A DNA stretch of 5,303 nt from Gemmatimonadaceae bacterium (GTDB taxonomy: Bacteria; Gemmatimonadota; Gemmatimonadetes; Gemmatimonadales; Gemmatimonadaceae). Location: positions 1 to 5,303 of the forward strand of contig JACDHQ010000196.1 in assembly GCA_013820975.1 (NCBI GenBank). Reading direction: 5' to 3'. The notes beneath the pieces are model-generated. The model was given only the letters and a program-made list of their open reading frames with translations. It had not been told where the DNA came from and ran no database searches. The position numbers and the translations under genes were made by a program. How positions within the stretch are numbered: the stretch's first letter is position 1; each line of letters begins with the position of its first letter. Positions 1 through 5,303 of the stretch are shown piece by piece.

Positions 1-1
1 T

Positions 2-1051
2 CCGCAGTTCGAAGGGGCGTACGCTGCCCGGGTGCTCGTCGTCGACGACCACGAGGACAACGTCGAGCTGCTGCGGATGCGCCTGGAGGCCTGGGGATTC
101 CGCGCCGAGGTGGAGATGGATGGCGGTGCGGCGCTGGCGCACATCGAGCGCGACCCGCCGGACCTGGTGCTCCTCGACGTCATGATGCCGGTGATCGACG
201 GCATCGAGGTGGCGCGCCGCGTCAAGTCCAACCCCAACCTGCCCTTCGTGCCGATCATCATGCAGACGGCACTCGACTCCACCGAGAGCAAGGTGGAGGG
301 GCTGGAGGCGGGCGCTGACGACTACATCACCAAGCCGATCGATTTCGCGGAGCTGAAGGCGCGCATCCGGTCGATGCTGCGGATCAAGCGGCTGCAGGAG
401 GCGCTCGAGGAGCGCGAGCGGGAGCTGCTCGAGGCAAACGAACGGCTGCGCCAGGTGAGCATCACCGACGGGCTGACGGGGCTCGACAACCGGCGGCACC
501 TCGAGGAGCGCCTCACCGAGATGTTCGAGCATGGCGAGCGGCTGGGCGAGCCCTTTGCCTGCGTGATGTGCGACATCGACAAGTTCAAGAGCGTCAATGA
601 CGAGCATGGGCACCAGGCGGGCGACGCGGTGCTGCGCCAGATGGCGGACATCCTGCGCGAGGAAGCCCGTGAGATCGACCGGGTGGGACGGTACGGGGGC
701 GAGGAGTTCATGCTCCTCCTCCCGGGGACGGTGCTCGACGCGGCCGTGACCTTCGCGGAGCGCCTGCGGAAGGCGGTCGAATCGCGTACATTCACGTTCG
801 AGGGAGGCAGCCTGCAGCGGACCGCCAGCTTCGGGGTCTCCGCGTGGCCGCATCCCAAGGTCGTCGGCAGCGACACGCTGGTGCGTGCCGCGGACGATGC
901 GCTGTACGTCGCCAAGGAGACCGGACGCAACAAGGTCGTCCGGTTCGACAGCGACGACTTCAACCGCCACATCGCCGCCGACGATGGATCACACCCAGAC
1001 GCCTCCAGCGGGGACGACGCCGCAGGACCCGACGCCGGCGCACCAGGCTGA
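2..1051 (+). CDS. REC-GGDEF response regulator, diguanylate cyclase (5' end probably outside window)
   Basis: The protein is predicted to make cyclic di-GMP from two GTP when its receiver domain is phosphorylated by a histidine kinase, and to act in the cytoplasm. Residues are numbered from the GTG at 32. Receiver domain (1-117): acidic pocket D5/D6, phosphoacceptor D49 in LLDVMMP, switch T79, K101 in TKP. A charged helical linker, probably coiled coil, spans 118-142. The GGDEF domain (143-306) opens with TDGLTGLDNRR, has D181, N189 and D198 at the metal and GTP positions known from PleD, and an intact GGEEF at 222-226, so it should be active. R213-x-x-D216 sits at the exact inhibitory-site spacing, predicting product feedback. 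An acidic, Gly/Ala/Pro-rich, probably disordered tail follows. It has one receiver, as in WspR, not two as in PleD. The frame is open leftward from 32 and reads AARVLVVDD, which fits a receiver's first strand. The GTG at 32 has only a distant G-run (14-17), so an upstream start is favoured. The tail overlaps the next gene. Confidence 0.93.
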   Translation, partial: PQFEGAYAARVLVVDDHEDNVELLRMRLEAWGFRAEVEMDGGAALAHIERDPPDLVLLDVMMPVIDGIEVARRVKSNPNLPFVPIIMQTALDSTESKVEGLEAGADDYITKPIDFAELKARIRSMLRIKRLQEALEERERELLEANERLRQVSITDGLTGLDNRRHLEERLTEMFEHGERLGEPFACVMCDIDKFKSVNDEHGHQAGDAVLRQMADILREEAREIDRVGRYGGEEFMLLLPGTVLDAAVTFAERLRKAVESRTFTFEGGSLQRTASFGVSAWPHPKVVGSDTLVRAADDALYVAKETGRNKVVRFDSDDFNRHIAADDGSHPDASSGDDAAGPDAGAPG

Positions 1052-1817
1052 CGAGGTCGCCCGCCTCCGGGCCCGCGTTGCCGAGCTGCAATCCGAACGG
1101 GAACTCCTGACATCGATCGTCGACATCTACCAGGAGATCTCCGCCTCCCTCCACTTCGTCGACATCCTGCAGACGATCGCCCGCAAGCTGGGCGAGACGT
1201 TCGGGCTCGACCGCTGCGCGATCTTCCTCACGGGGACGGGGGACGAGGTGCGCCTCGTCGCCAGCTACGAGGATCCGACGATCCGCAACCTCGTGGTGGA
1301 CCTCAACCGCTATCCCGAGCTCAAGCGCGCCTTCGAGTCGGGCGAGACGGTGTTCATCCCCGATGCCGCCAACGAGCCGATGCTGAAGTCGGTCCGCGCG
1401 GCGCTCGACAACCGCAACGTGCGGTCGATCATCGTCGTGCCGATCGAGTGGGAGGGCACGGTGATCGGTGCGATCTTCCTGCGCACCGAGCGCGAGGCGG
1501 AGGCATTCTCCGAAGTGGACGTGCGATTCTGTCAGGGGATTGCAGCGCTGACGGCGCGCGCCTTGCGCAATGCGCACCGGTTCGAGTCGCTGCTGCGGGC
1601 GCAGCGCGACGTCTCCCAGCCGCAGCGTCGGGCCGACCTGCAGCGAATCGCCATGCTCGGCTTCATGCGCCGACTGCTCGACCGCTACGCCAAGGGCGAG
1701 GAGCACACGTGGGCCGAGACGCTCCTTCCACGCGCGGCGGATGAGGAGCTGGAGCGGCTGGTCACCGTCGCGATGGAAGAGCTCGACGAGGAAGCAAAGG
1801 GGGATCTCTCGGGTTGA
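984..1817 (+). CDS. GAF-domain protein, possible sensor partner of the diguanylate cyclase
   Basis: This 277-residue soluble protein has no signal peptide or membrane segment. Residues 1-22 are Pro/Thr-rich and probably disordered, 23-45 form a charged helix (EVARLRARVAELQSE), and about 50-195 are a GAF domain. GAF features include the DRCAIFL strand near 76-82, VIGAIFLRT at 160-168, and the closing AFSEVDVRFC near 174-183. GAF domains bind small ligands, chromophores or partner proteins; the ligand here cannot be read from sequence. The NKFDE motif of cyclic-nucleotide-binding GAF domains is not complete. The remaining 80 residues are helical and highly charged, with no kinase, GGDEF, EAL or HTH motif, so any output must come from a partner. 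The ATG at 984 is chosen because upstream in-frame codons look non-native and no good later start precedes the GAF domain. It has no clear Shine-Dalgarno sequence and lies 68 bases inside the cyclase gene, which suggests translational coupling. A functional link to the cyclase is inferred from this overlap only. Confidence 0.85.
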   Translation: MDHTQTPPAGTTPQDPTPAHQADEVARLRARVAELQSERELLTSIVDIYQEISASLHFVDILQTIARKLGETFGLDRCAIFLTGTGDEVRLVASYEDPTIRNLVVDLNRYPELKRAFESGETVFIPDAANEPMLKSVRAALDNRNVRSIIVVPIEWEGTVIGAIFLRTEREAEAFSEVDVRFCQGIAALTARALRNAHRFESLLRAQRDVSQPQRRADLQRIAMLGFMRRLLDRYAKGEEHTWAETLLPRAADEELERLVTVAMEELDEEAKGDLSG

Positions 1818-1827
1818 TCGGTTGTTG

Positions 1828-1852
1828 ACGGTGGGCGTCGTCGCACCACCGT
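1828..1852 (+). terminator. GC-rich hairpin after the GAF gene, possible terminator
   Basis: ACGGTGG (1828-1834) pairs with CCACCGT (1846-1852). GCG/CGC (1835-1837 with 1842-1844) extends the stem across one bulged A, leaving a TCGT tetraloop. It lies 10 bases after the GAF stop codon, where an end of transcription is expected. No T-run follows, so it is not a textbook intrinsic terminator. It could also be a 3'-end stabilising hairpin. Confidence 0.4.
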
Positions 1853-1870
1853 GACACAGCATTGTCGAGT

Positions 1871-1890
1871 GGTCGGGTCGGGTCGGGTCA
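1871..1890 (+). repeat. GGTCG pentamer tandem repeat (four units, last one varied)
   Basis: Three perfect GGTCG units are followed by GGTCA. The plus strand therefore carries one GG and three GGG tracts separated by TC, a pattern that could fold as a two-layer G-quadruplex. The array is short and may be a simple slippage product. It lies between the end of the signalling pair and the probable ferritin promoter area. Confidence 0.75.
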
Positions 1891-1892
1891 GT

Positions 1893-1950
1893 AGCGGCGC
1901 GCGACCGAATCCTGGGCGCTCGGTGCTTGGGCGAGAAGCGGCGCGCCACC
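1893..1950 (+). repeat. Pair of 14-base near-identical direct repeats
   Basis: AGCGGCGCGCGACC (1893-1906) and AGCGGCGCGCCACC (1937-1950) differ at one base and start 44 bases apart. The second copy contains the palindrome GGCGCGCC (1940-1947). Possible roles are paired protein-binding sites about four helical turns apart or chance similarity in GC-rich DNA. Confidence 0.5.
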
Positions 1951-1954
1951 GTAC

Positions 1955-1978
1955 AACGACTTCGTTCGTAACGTCGTT
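1955..1978. repeat. Inverted repeat AACGAC-N12-GTCGTT
   Basis: Perfect 6-base arms (1955-1960 and 1973-1978) flank a 12-base spacer. It lies in the less GC-rich part of the ferritin upstream region, so it could be an operator for a dimeric regulator. Arms this short may also arise by chance. Confidence 0.35.
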
Positions 1979-2034
1979 TGCAGTTTTTCGGTGGTGCGAG
2001 CCACTCACCCGAAGTTCACCCTTCGTTTTGCAGT
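1974..2034 (+). repeat. Near-repeat pair TCGTTT(T)GCAGT
   Basis: TCGTTTGCAGT (1974-1984) and TCGTTTTGCAGT (2023-2034) differ by one T and start 49 bases apart. Both contain TTGCAG, which weakly resembles a -35 element, but neither has a good -10 element at 16-18 bases. They flank the likely promoter area of the ferritin gene, so paired binding sites are possible. Confidence 0.4.
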
Positions 2035-2079
2035 ATGACGGTCGTGCGAGGCTCTCGCCGCCGGAGCGCAGCCCGTTCT

Positions 2080-2105
2080 CGATGGCGGGTCGACAGGCCC
2101 CATCG
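2080..2105 (+). promoter_or_regulatory. Hairpin in the ferritin leader, just upstream of the ribosome binding site
   Basis: CGATGG (2080-2085) pairs with CCATCG (2100-2105). Two further G-C pairs (2087-2088 with 2098-2099) form inside a bulged C. The hairpin ends 12 bases before the AGGAGG at 2118. In the leader RNA it could affect translation or stability of the ferritin message, or act as a DNA operator. No known riboswitch class is recognised. Confidence 0.4.
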
Positions 2106-2117
2106 TGTACGACAACC

Positions 2118-2123
2118 AGGAGG
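2118..2123 (+). promoter_or_regulatory. Perfect ribosome binding site that fixes the ferritin start
   Basis: AGGAGG ends six bases before the GTG at 2130, the ideal spacing. This decides the start in favour of that GTG over the in-frame ATG at 2082, which would add 16 residues unlike any ferritin N-terminus. Confidence 0.85.
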
Positions 2124-2129
2124 TTACGA

Positions 2130-2642
2130 GTGCTTATCAGCAAGCAGATGAACGCCCGCCTGAACGAGCAGGTGGGCAACGAGTTCGGGGCCTCGCTGCA
2201 GTACGTCCAGATCGCGACGTACTTCGACGGCGAGGGGCTGCCGATGCTGGCTCGGCATTTCTACAAGCAGTCGGACGAGGAGCGCGACCACGCGATGAAG
2301 TTCGTCCGCTTCATCAACGACGCCTCGGCCGACCTGCAGATCCCGCAGGTCGCGGCGCCGTATCATGGCTTCAAGTCCGCCGAGGAGGCGGTGAAGCGGG
2401 CGCTCGACTGGGAGATGACGGTCACCAACCAGATCAACGCCCTCATGGACCTGGCGATCAAGGACAACGATCACATCTCGAAGCAGTTCCTGCAGTGGTT
2501 CATGGAGGAGCAGCTCGAGGAGGTGTCGAGCATGGATACCCTGCTGCGCATGGTCCGCCGCGCTGGCGAGCAGGGGCTGCTCTTCGTCGAGAACTATCTC
2601 GGCCAGGGTGGCCAGGCGAGCAACAGCGTCGGCGACAACTGA
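2130..2642 (+). CDS. Ferritin (non-haem, FtnA-like iron storage protein)
   Basis: This 170-residue protein should assemble into the 24-subunit cytoplasmic ferritin cage, oxidising Fe(II) at a di-iron centre and storing it as a ferric mineral. It has the usual length and four-helix pattern. Its iron ligands match E. coli FtnA with an offset of one. Site A is E18, E51 and H54 (DEERDH). Site B shares E51 and adds E95 and Q128. Third-site ligands are E50, E127 and E131 (WFMEEQLEEV). The conserved tyrosine is Y25. All expected residues are present, so it should be active. The glutamine at 128 and overall alignment favour classical ferritin over bacterioferritin. The C-terminus is a Gly/Gln/Ser-rich tail of about 12 residues after the last helix. 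The start is GTG with an excellent ribosome binding site, suggesting strong translation. It follows a 312-base intergenic region with its own likely promoter and is probably the first gene of a unit with ligA 45 bases downstream. No obvious Fur site was found. Confidence 0.96.
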   Translation: MLISKQMNARLNEQVGNEFGASLQYVQIATYFDGEGLPMLARHFYKQSDEERDHAMKFVRFINDASADLQIPQVAAPYHGFKSAEEAVKRALDWEMTVTNQINALMDLAIKDNDHISKQFLQWFMEEQLEEVSSMDTLLRMVRRAGEQGLLFVENYLGQGGQASNSVGDN

Positions 2643-2674
2643 CCTGCCTGGCCGCGCGCTCGTGTACGTGGTCG

Positions 2675-2687
2675 TGGGGGTCACCCA
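2675..2687 (+). promoter_or_regulatory. Weak G-run ribosome binding site of ligA inside a small hairpin
   Basis: The only Shine-Dalgarno-like sequence before the ligA ATG (2688) is GGGGG at 2676-2680. TGGG (2675-2678) can pair with CCCA (2684-2687) immediately before the start codon, so the site may be partly hidden. Translation of ligA could depend on ribosomes arriving from the ferritin gene. The stem has only four pairs, so the effect may be small. Confidence 0.3.
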
Positions 2688-4733
2688 ATGACGGCCGGCG
2701 ACGGGCCTCCGTCCGCCGATGACCAGGCGCGCGCCGCCACCCTCCGCGAACGCCTGGAGGAGGCGGCGCACGAGTATCATGGGCTCGACGCGCCCCGGAT
2801 GGCCGACGCCGAGTACGACCGGCTCTTCCGAGAGCTCCAGGCCCTCGAAGCCGCCCACCCGGAGCTGCGCACCCCGGACTCGCCTACAATGCGCGTCGGC
2901 GCCCCGCCCGCGTCGCAGCTGGCGAAGCACGCGCACCTCTCGCCGATGCTGTCGCTGGGCAATGCATTCAACGACGAGGAGCTCTCCGCGTGGGAGGAGC
3001 GCGCGGTGCGCGCTGCCGGAGACGACGTGCGCAGGGCCGGCTATGTTGCCGAGCTCAAGATCGACGGCGCCGCCGTGAGCCTCACCTATCGGGACGGTGT
3101 CCTCGAGACGGGCACGACACGCGGCAACGGCGTGATCGGCGAGGATGTCACGGCCAACCTGCGCACGATGCGAGACGTCCCGCTCCGGCTGCGCGGGAAG
3201 GCGCACCCGGCGGTCGTCGAGATCCGTGGCGAGGTGTACATGCCGTTCTCGCACTTCGAGCGGATGAACGCCGAGCGGGTCGCGGCCGGCGAGCCGGTGT
3301 TCGCCAACCCGCGCAACTCCGCAGCCGGTTCGCTGCGGCAGCTCGACCCGGCCGTGACCGCAGCGCGGCCGCTTCGATTCTTCGGCTACGCGGCGACCGC
3401 GCCTGGTGGAAAGCCACTTCCCTTCACCACCCAGTGGGAGCTGCTGGACACGCTGGATGCATGGGGGATCCCCGTGGCCCCGAACCGCGAGCGGTGCGCG
3501 ACGCTTGACGAGGTGCACGAGTGGGCGCATGACGTCGAGCACCGCGTGCGCGCAGCGCTCGACTTCGCAATCGACGGCGCGGTGATCAAGGTCGACTCGA
3601 TGACGCTGCAGGCGGAGCTCGGGGATGTCGGACGGGAGCCGCGGTGGGCGATCGCCCGCAAGTTCGCGCCGGACATTGCGGAGACGCGGCTCATCGCCAT
3701 CCAGGTGAACGTTGGGCGTACGGGGTCGGTGAACCCGTTTGCCATTCTCGAGCCAGTCGAGATCGGCGGCACCACGGTGAAGCTGGCGACGCTGCACAAC
3801 TTCGAGCTCATTCGCGACAAGGACCTCCGCCCCGGCGACTGGGTGCAGGTGAAGCGTGCAGGCGACGTGATTCCCCAGGTGATCGGCCCCATCCCGGATC
3901 GCCGCGACCCGAAGCAGCCCCCGGCGCCGTACGAACCGCCGGTCCGCTGCCCGTCATGCGACTCGACGCTCGTCGCCGGACAGGATCGCGGGATGCTGTA
4001 CTGCCCCAACTTCACCTGTCCGGCGCGGCAGCTCGAGGCGCTCGTCCACTTTGCGGCGCGCGGGGCGATGGACATTCGCGGGCTTTCGTACGCTCGCCTG
4101 CAGCAGCTCGTCGCGGCGGAGCTGGTCCATGACGCCGCGGATCTCTACGACATCACCGCCGGCCAGTTCGCGTCACTCGAGCGGCTCGCCGAGAAGAGCG
4201 CCGAGAACCTCGTGCAGGCGATCGAGGCGTCCAAGGCGCAGCCGCTGTCACGGCTCATCTTTGCGCTCGGCATCGACGACGTCGGCGAGATCGCTGCGCG
4301 GGTGCTCGCCCGCCATTTCGGGACGATGGATGCACTGATGAACGCGCCGGAGGAGGAGATCCTCGCCGTCCGTGGCATCGGTGACGTCATCGGGCGCTCG
4401 ACGGCTGCCTGGTTCGCCGATCGGCAGGCGCGCGCGCTCGTGAAGCGGCTTCGCCAACGGGGGGTCACCTTTACCGAGCCCAACGCGGCCACCGGGAGTG
4501 CCCTCAAGGGACTGACGGTCGTCCTCACCGGGACGCTGTCTACCCTCTCACGGGACGAGGCGAGTGCCCTCGTGGAAGCCCACGGCGGACGCGTGACCGG
4601 GAGCGTCTCGAAGAAGACGAGCTTCGTCGTCGCCGGCGATGACGCCGGCAGCAAGCTCGAAAAGGCGCGAACGCTGGGCGTCGAGGTGATCGACGAGGCG
4701 GAGTTGCAGCGGCGCGTGGCCGAAGGCAGTTGA
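2688..4733 (+). CDS. ligA: NAD-dependent DNA ligase LigA
   Basis: LigA seals nicks in replication and repair, using NAD+ to adenylate an active-site lysine. The 681 residues are full length and all domains are present. Domain Ia (about 15-70) has the NMN-binding residues Y30, H31, D40, Y43 and D44. The nucleotidyltransferase domain has catalytic K124 in ELKIDG, TRGNG near 144-148, E182 in IRGEVYMP, FANPRNSAAGS, K301 in IDGAVIKVD and K325 in ARKFA. The OB fold starts near 338 (VNVGRTGSVNP). A four-cysteine zinc finger uses C421, C424, C439 and C444. Helix-hairpin-helix repeats lie around 455-600 (LGIDDVGE, VRGIGD), and a BRCT domain at 606-680 (LTVVLTGTL, GGRVTGSVSKKTS). TRGNG replaces the more usual TRGDG, a small change unlikely to abolish function. 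The ATG at 2688 is the first in-frame start after the ferritin stop and places domain Ia normally. It sits 45 bases after ferritin and 22 before the V4R gene, so co-transcription is likely. Confidence 0.98.
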   Translation: MTAGDGPPSADDQARAATLRERLEEAAHEYHGLDAPRMADAEYDRLFRELQALEAAHPELRTPDSPTMRVGAPPASQLAKHAHLSPMLSLGNAFNDEELSAWEERAVRAAGDDVRRAGYVAELKIDGAAVSLTYRDGVLETGTTRGNGVIGEDVTANLRTMRDVPLRLRGKAHPAVVEIRGEVYMPFSHFERMNAERVAAGEPVFANPRNSAAGSLRQLDPAVTAARPLRFFGYAATAPGGKPLPFTTQWELLDTLDAWGIPVAPNRERCATLDEVHEWAHDVEHRVRAALDFAIDGAVIKVDSMTLQAELGDVGREPRWAIARKFAPDIAETRLIAIQVNVGRTGSVNPFAILEPVEIGGTTVKLATLHNFELIRDKDLRPGDWVQVKRAGDVIPQVIGPIPDRRDPKQPPAPYEPPVRCPSCDSTLVAGQDRGMLYCPNFTCPARQLEALVHFAARGAMDIRGLSYARLQQLVAAELVHDAADLYDITAGQFASLERLAEKSAENLVQAIEASKAQPLSRLIFALGIDDVGEIAARVLARHFGTMDALMNAPEEEILAVRGIGDVIGRSTAAWFADRQARALVKRLRQRGVTFTEPNAATGSALKGLTVVLTGTLSTLSRDEASALVEAHGGRVTGSVSKKTSFVVAGDDAGSKLEKARTLGVEVIDEAELQRRVAEGS

Positions 4734-4755
4734 GCATCGAACCGGAGCGGAACCA

Positions 4756-5301
4756 ATGACCCGTACAATCGACCTACCGGCGGCCGGGATGCTCGGCCTG
4801 GGCCACGAGGCAGTCGCCTCCCTGCGCGACGCACTGCTGCGCGACATGGGTCCGGATGCCGCGGGCTACCTCCAGCAGGCCGGCTACGCCGGTGGCGATG
4901 CGGTGTATGCGGCGTTCACCTCGTGGCTGGCCGCGGAGGGACGCTCGGAGCCGGAGTCGCTCGACGTCGCGGGCTTCGCAACGCTGGCCTCCGAGTTCTT
5001 CGCGGACCTCGGATGGGGCTCCTTCTCGTTCGGCAGCGGGACGCCGGTCGCGACGATCGACTCCCCCGACTGGATCGAGGCGTCGGGTGTGGCGGGAATG
5101 GACCAGCCCTGCTGTCACGTCGGCACCGGGCTGCTGGCCGCCTTCTTCGGCCGCGTAGCCGACCAGCCGCTGGCCGTGATGGAGGTGGAGTGCCGGTCCA
5201 CCGGTGCCAGCCAGTGCCGGTTCCTGCTTGGTGGCAGCGACACGATGCAGCAGGTCTGGGAGCGGATGGCCGAAGGCGGGCACTACTCCGAGGTGTCGTA
5301 G
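4756..5301 (+). CDS. Stand-alone V4R (4-vinyl reductase) domain protein with conserved cysteines
   Basis: This 181-residue soluble protein matches the V4R family, a small-molecule-binding fold related to haem-NO-binding and TRAPP Bet3 proteins and found in BchJ and in the sensor part of XylR-type regulators. The recognisable core is near 95-160: a QPCCHVGTGLLAAFFG stretch (C119, C120) followed by VECRSTGASQCRFLLGG (C146, C154). The cysteine spacing and the GAxxCRF pattern are typical and suggest metal or ligand binding, but the ligand is unknown. Residues 1-95 form the helical first half, with no signal peptide or membrane segment. No DNA-binding or ATPase domain is fused, so it lacks its own output and may work with a partner, or as a small carrier or enzyme accessory protein. 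The ATG at 4756 has GGAG at 4744-4747 eight bases upstream, and the gene begins 22 bases after ligA, suggesting the same transcript. The family call is confident; the role is not. The name 4-vinyl reductase reflects BchJ history and does not imply chlorophyll synthesis here. Confidence 0.85.
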   Translation: MTRTIDLPAAGMLGLGHEAVASLRDALLRDMGPDAAGYLQQAGYAGGDAVYAAFTSWLAAEGRSEPESLDVAGFATLASEFFADLGWGSFSFGSGTPVATIDSPDWIEASGVAGMDQPCCHVGTGLLAAFFGRVADQPLAVMEVECRSTGASQCRFLLGGSDTMQQVWERMAEGGHYSEVS

Positions 5302-5303
5302 CG

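Larger units (their letters stand above)
1818..2129. other. Intergenic control region between the GAF and ferritin genes
   Basis: No convincing gene lies in these 312 bases. The ferritin frame stays open leftward to 1851, but that stretch translates to low-complexity Arg/Ser/Thr-rich sequence unlike a ferritin. In order, the region holds a hairpin (1828-1852), a GGTCG pentamer run (1871-1890), a near-identical 14-base direct repeat (1893 and 1937), an inverted repeat (1955-1978), a second near-repeat pair (1974 and 2023), a small GCGAG/CTCGC hairpin (2046-2058), a larger hairpin (2080-2105) and the ferritin ribosome binding site. It is less GC-rich from about 1951 to 2040, where a promoter for the ferritin unit is most likely, but no clear -35/-10 pair can be called. 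No recognisable Fur box was seen. Confidence 0.6.

Noticed and set aside
885..983. Earlier start for the GAF protein at the ATG at 885
   Set aside because: It would add 33 Thr/Ser/Arg-rich residues read out of frame through the conserved end of the GGDEF domain, with no family support.
960..1949. Minus-strand open frame of 329 codons opposite the GAF gene
   Set aside because: It is antisense to the GAF domain, Arg-rich and without recognisable motifs; the plus-strand protein explains the codon bias.
2034..2039. TATGAC as a -10 promoter element for ferritin
   Set aside because: Four of six bases match TATAAT, but no reasonable -35 element lies 16-18 bases upstream, so I do not call it as a feature.
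1851..2129. N-terminal extension of ferritin by the open in-frame stretch, including the ATG at 2082
   Set aside because: The extension does not resemble ferritin, while GTG 2130 has a perfect AGGAGG at ideal spacing and gives the standard N-terminus.
2124..3797. Minus-strand open frame of 557 codons across ferritin and the first half of ligA
   Set aside because: It lies antisense to two genes with intact family motifs. Its translation is rich in Arg, His, Val and Leu with no domain pattern, as expected for the mirror frame of GC-rich coding DNA.
4145..4834. Minus-strand open frame of 229 codons opposite the end of ligA
   Set aside because: It covers the conserved HhH and BRCT coding region and its translation is Ser/Arg/Ala-rich low complexity.
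1..5303. CRISPR array, tRNA, rRNA, transposase or phage genes
   Set aside because: No regularly spaced repeats, tRNA-like cloverleaf, terminal inverted repeats or mobile-element protein motifs were seen on either strand.

Overview
The window is GC-rich DNA with a strong G/C bias at third codon positions. All five genes lie on the plus strand. The gene types and protein style (a REC-GGDEF regulator, a lone GAF protein, an FtnA-like ferritin, LigA and a stand-alone V4R protein) resemble Gemmatimonadota or a similar free-living GC-rich bacterium. That placement is an impression, not a database result. No mobile element, CRISPR array, tRNA or rRNA was seen, and the proteins look like ordinary chromosomal ones.

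Region 1 (about 1-1817) is a signalling pair. The first gene encodes a response regulator with a diguanylate cyclase output. Its reading frame is still open at the left edge, so its true start is probably outside the window. The second gene encodes a GAF-domain protein without an enzymatic output domain. It starts inside the last 68 bases of the first gene, so the two are probably translated together. The GAF protein may be a sensor or partner of the c-di-GMP-making regulator, but that is inference.

Region 2 (1818-2129) is a 312-base intergenic stretch. It holds a GC-rich hairpin just after the GAF gene, a run of GGTCG pentamers, two pairs of near-identical direct repeats, an inverted repeat, and a hairpin close to the ferritin ribosome binding site. 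It is the likely end of one transcription unit and the control region of the next.

Region 3 (2130-5301) is a tightly spaced series: ferritin (iron storage), NAD-dependent DNA ligase LigA, and a V4R-domain protein with conserved cysteines. The gaps are 45 and 22 bases, so they may form one operon. LigA is complete and keeps every catalytic motif checked. I see no wholly new biological system. The parts most worth a second look are the ferritin-ligA-V4R grouping, the cysteine-bearing V4R protein, the repeat-rich ferritin leader and the overlapping signalling genes.
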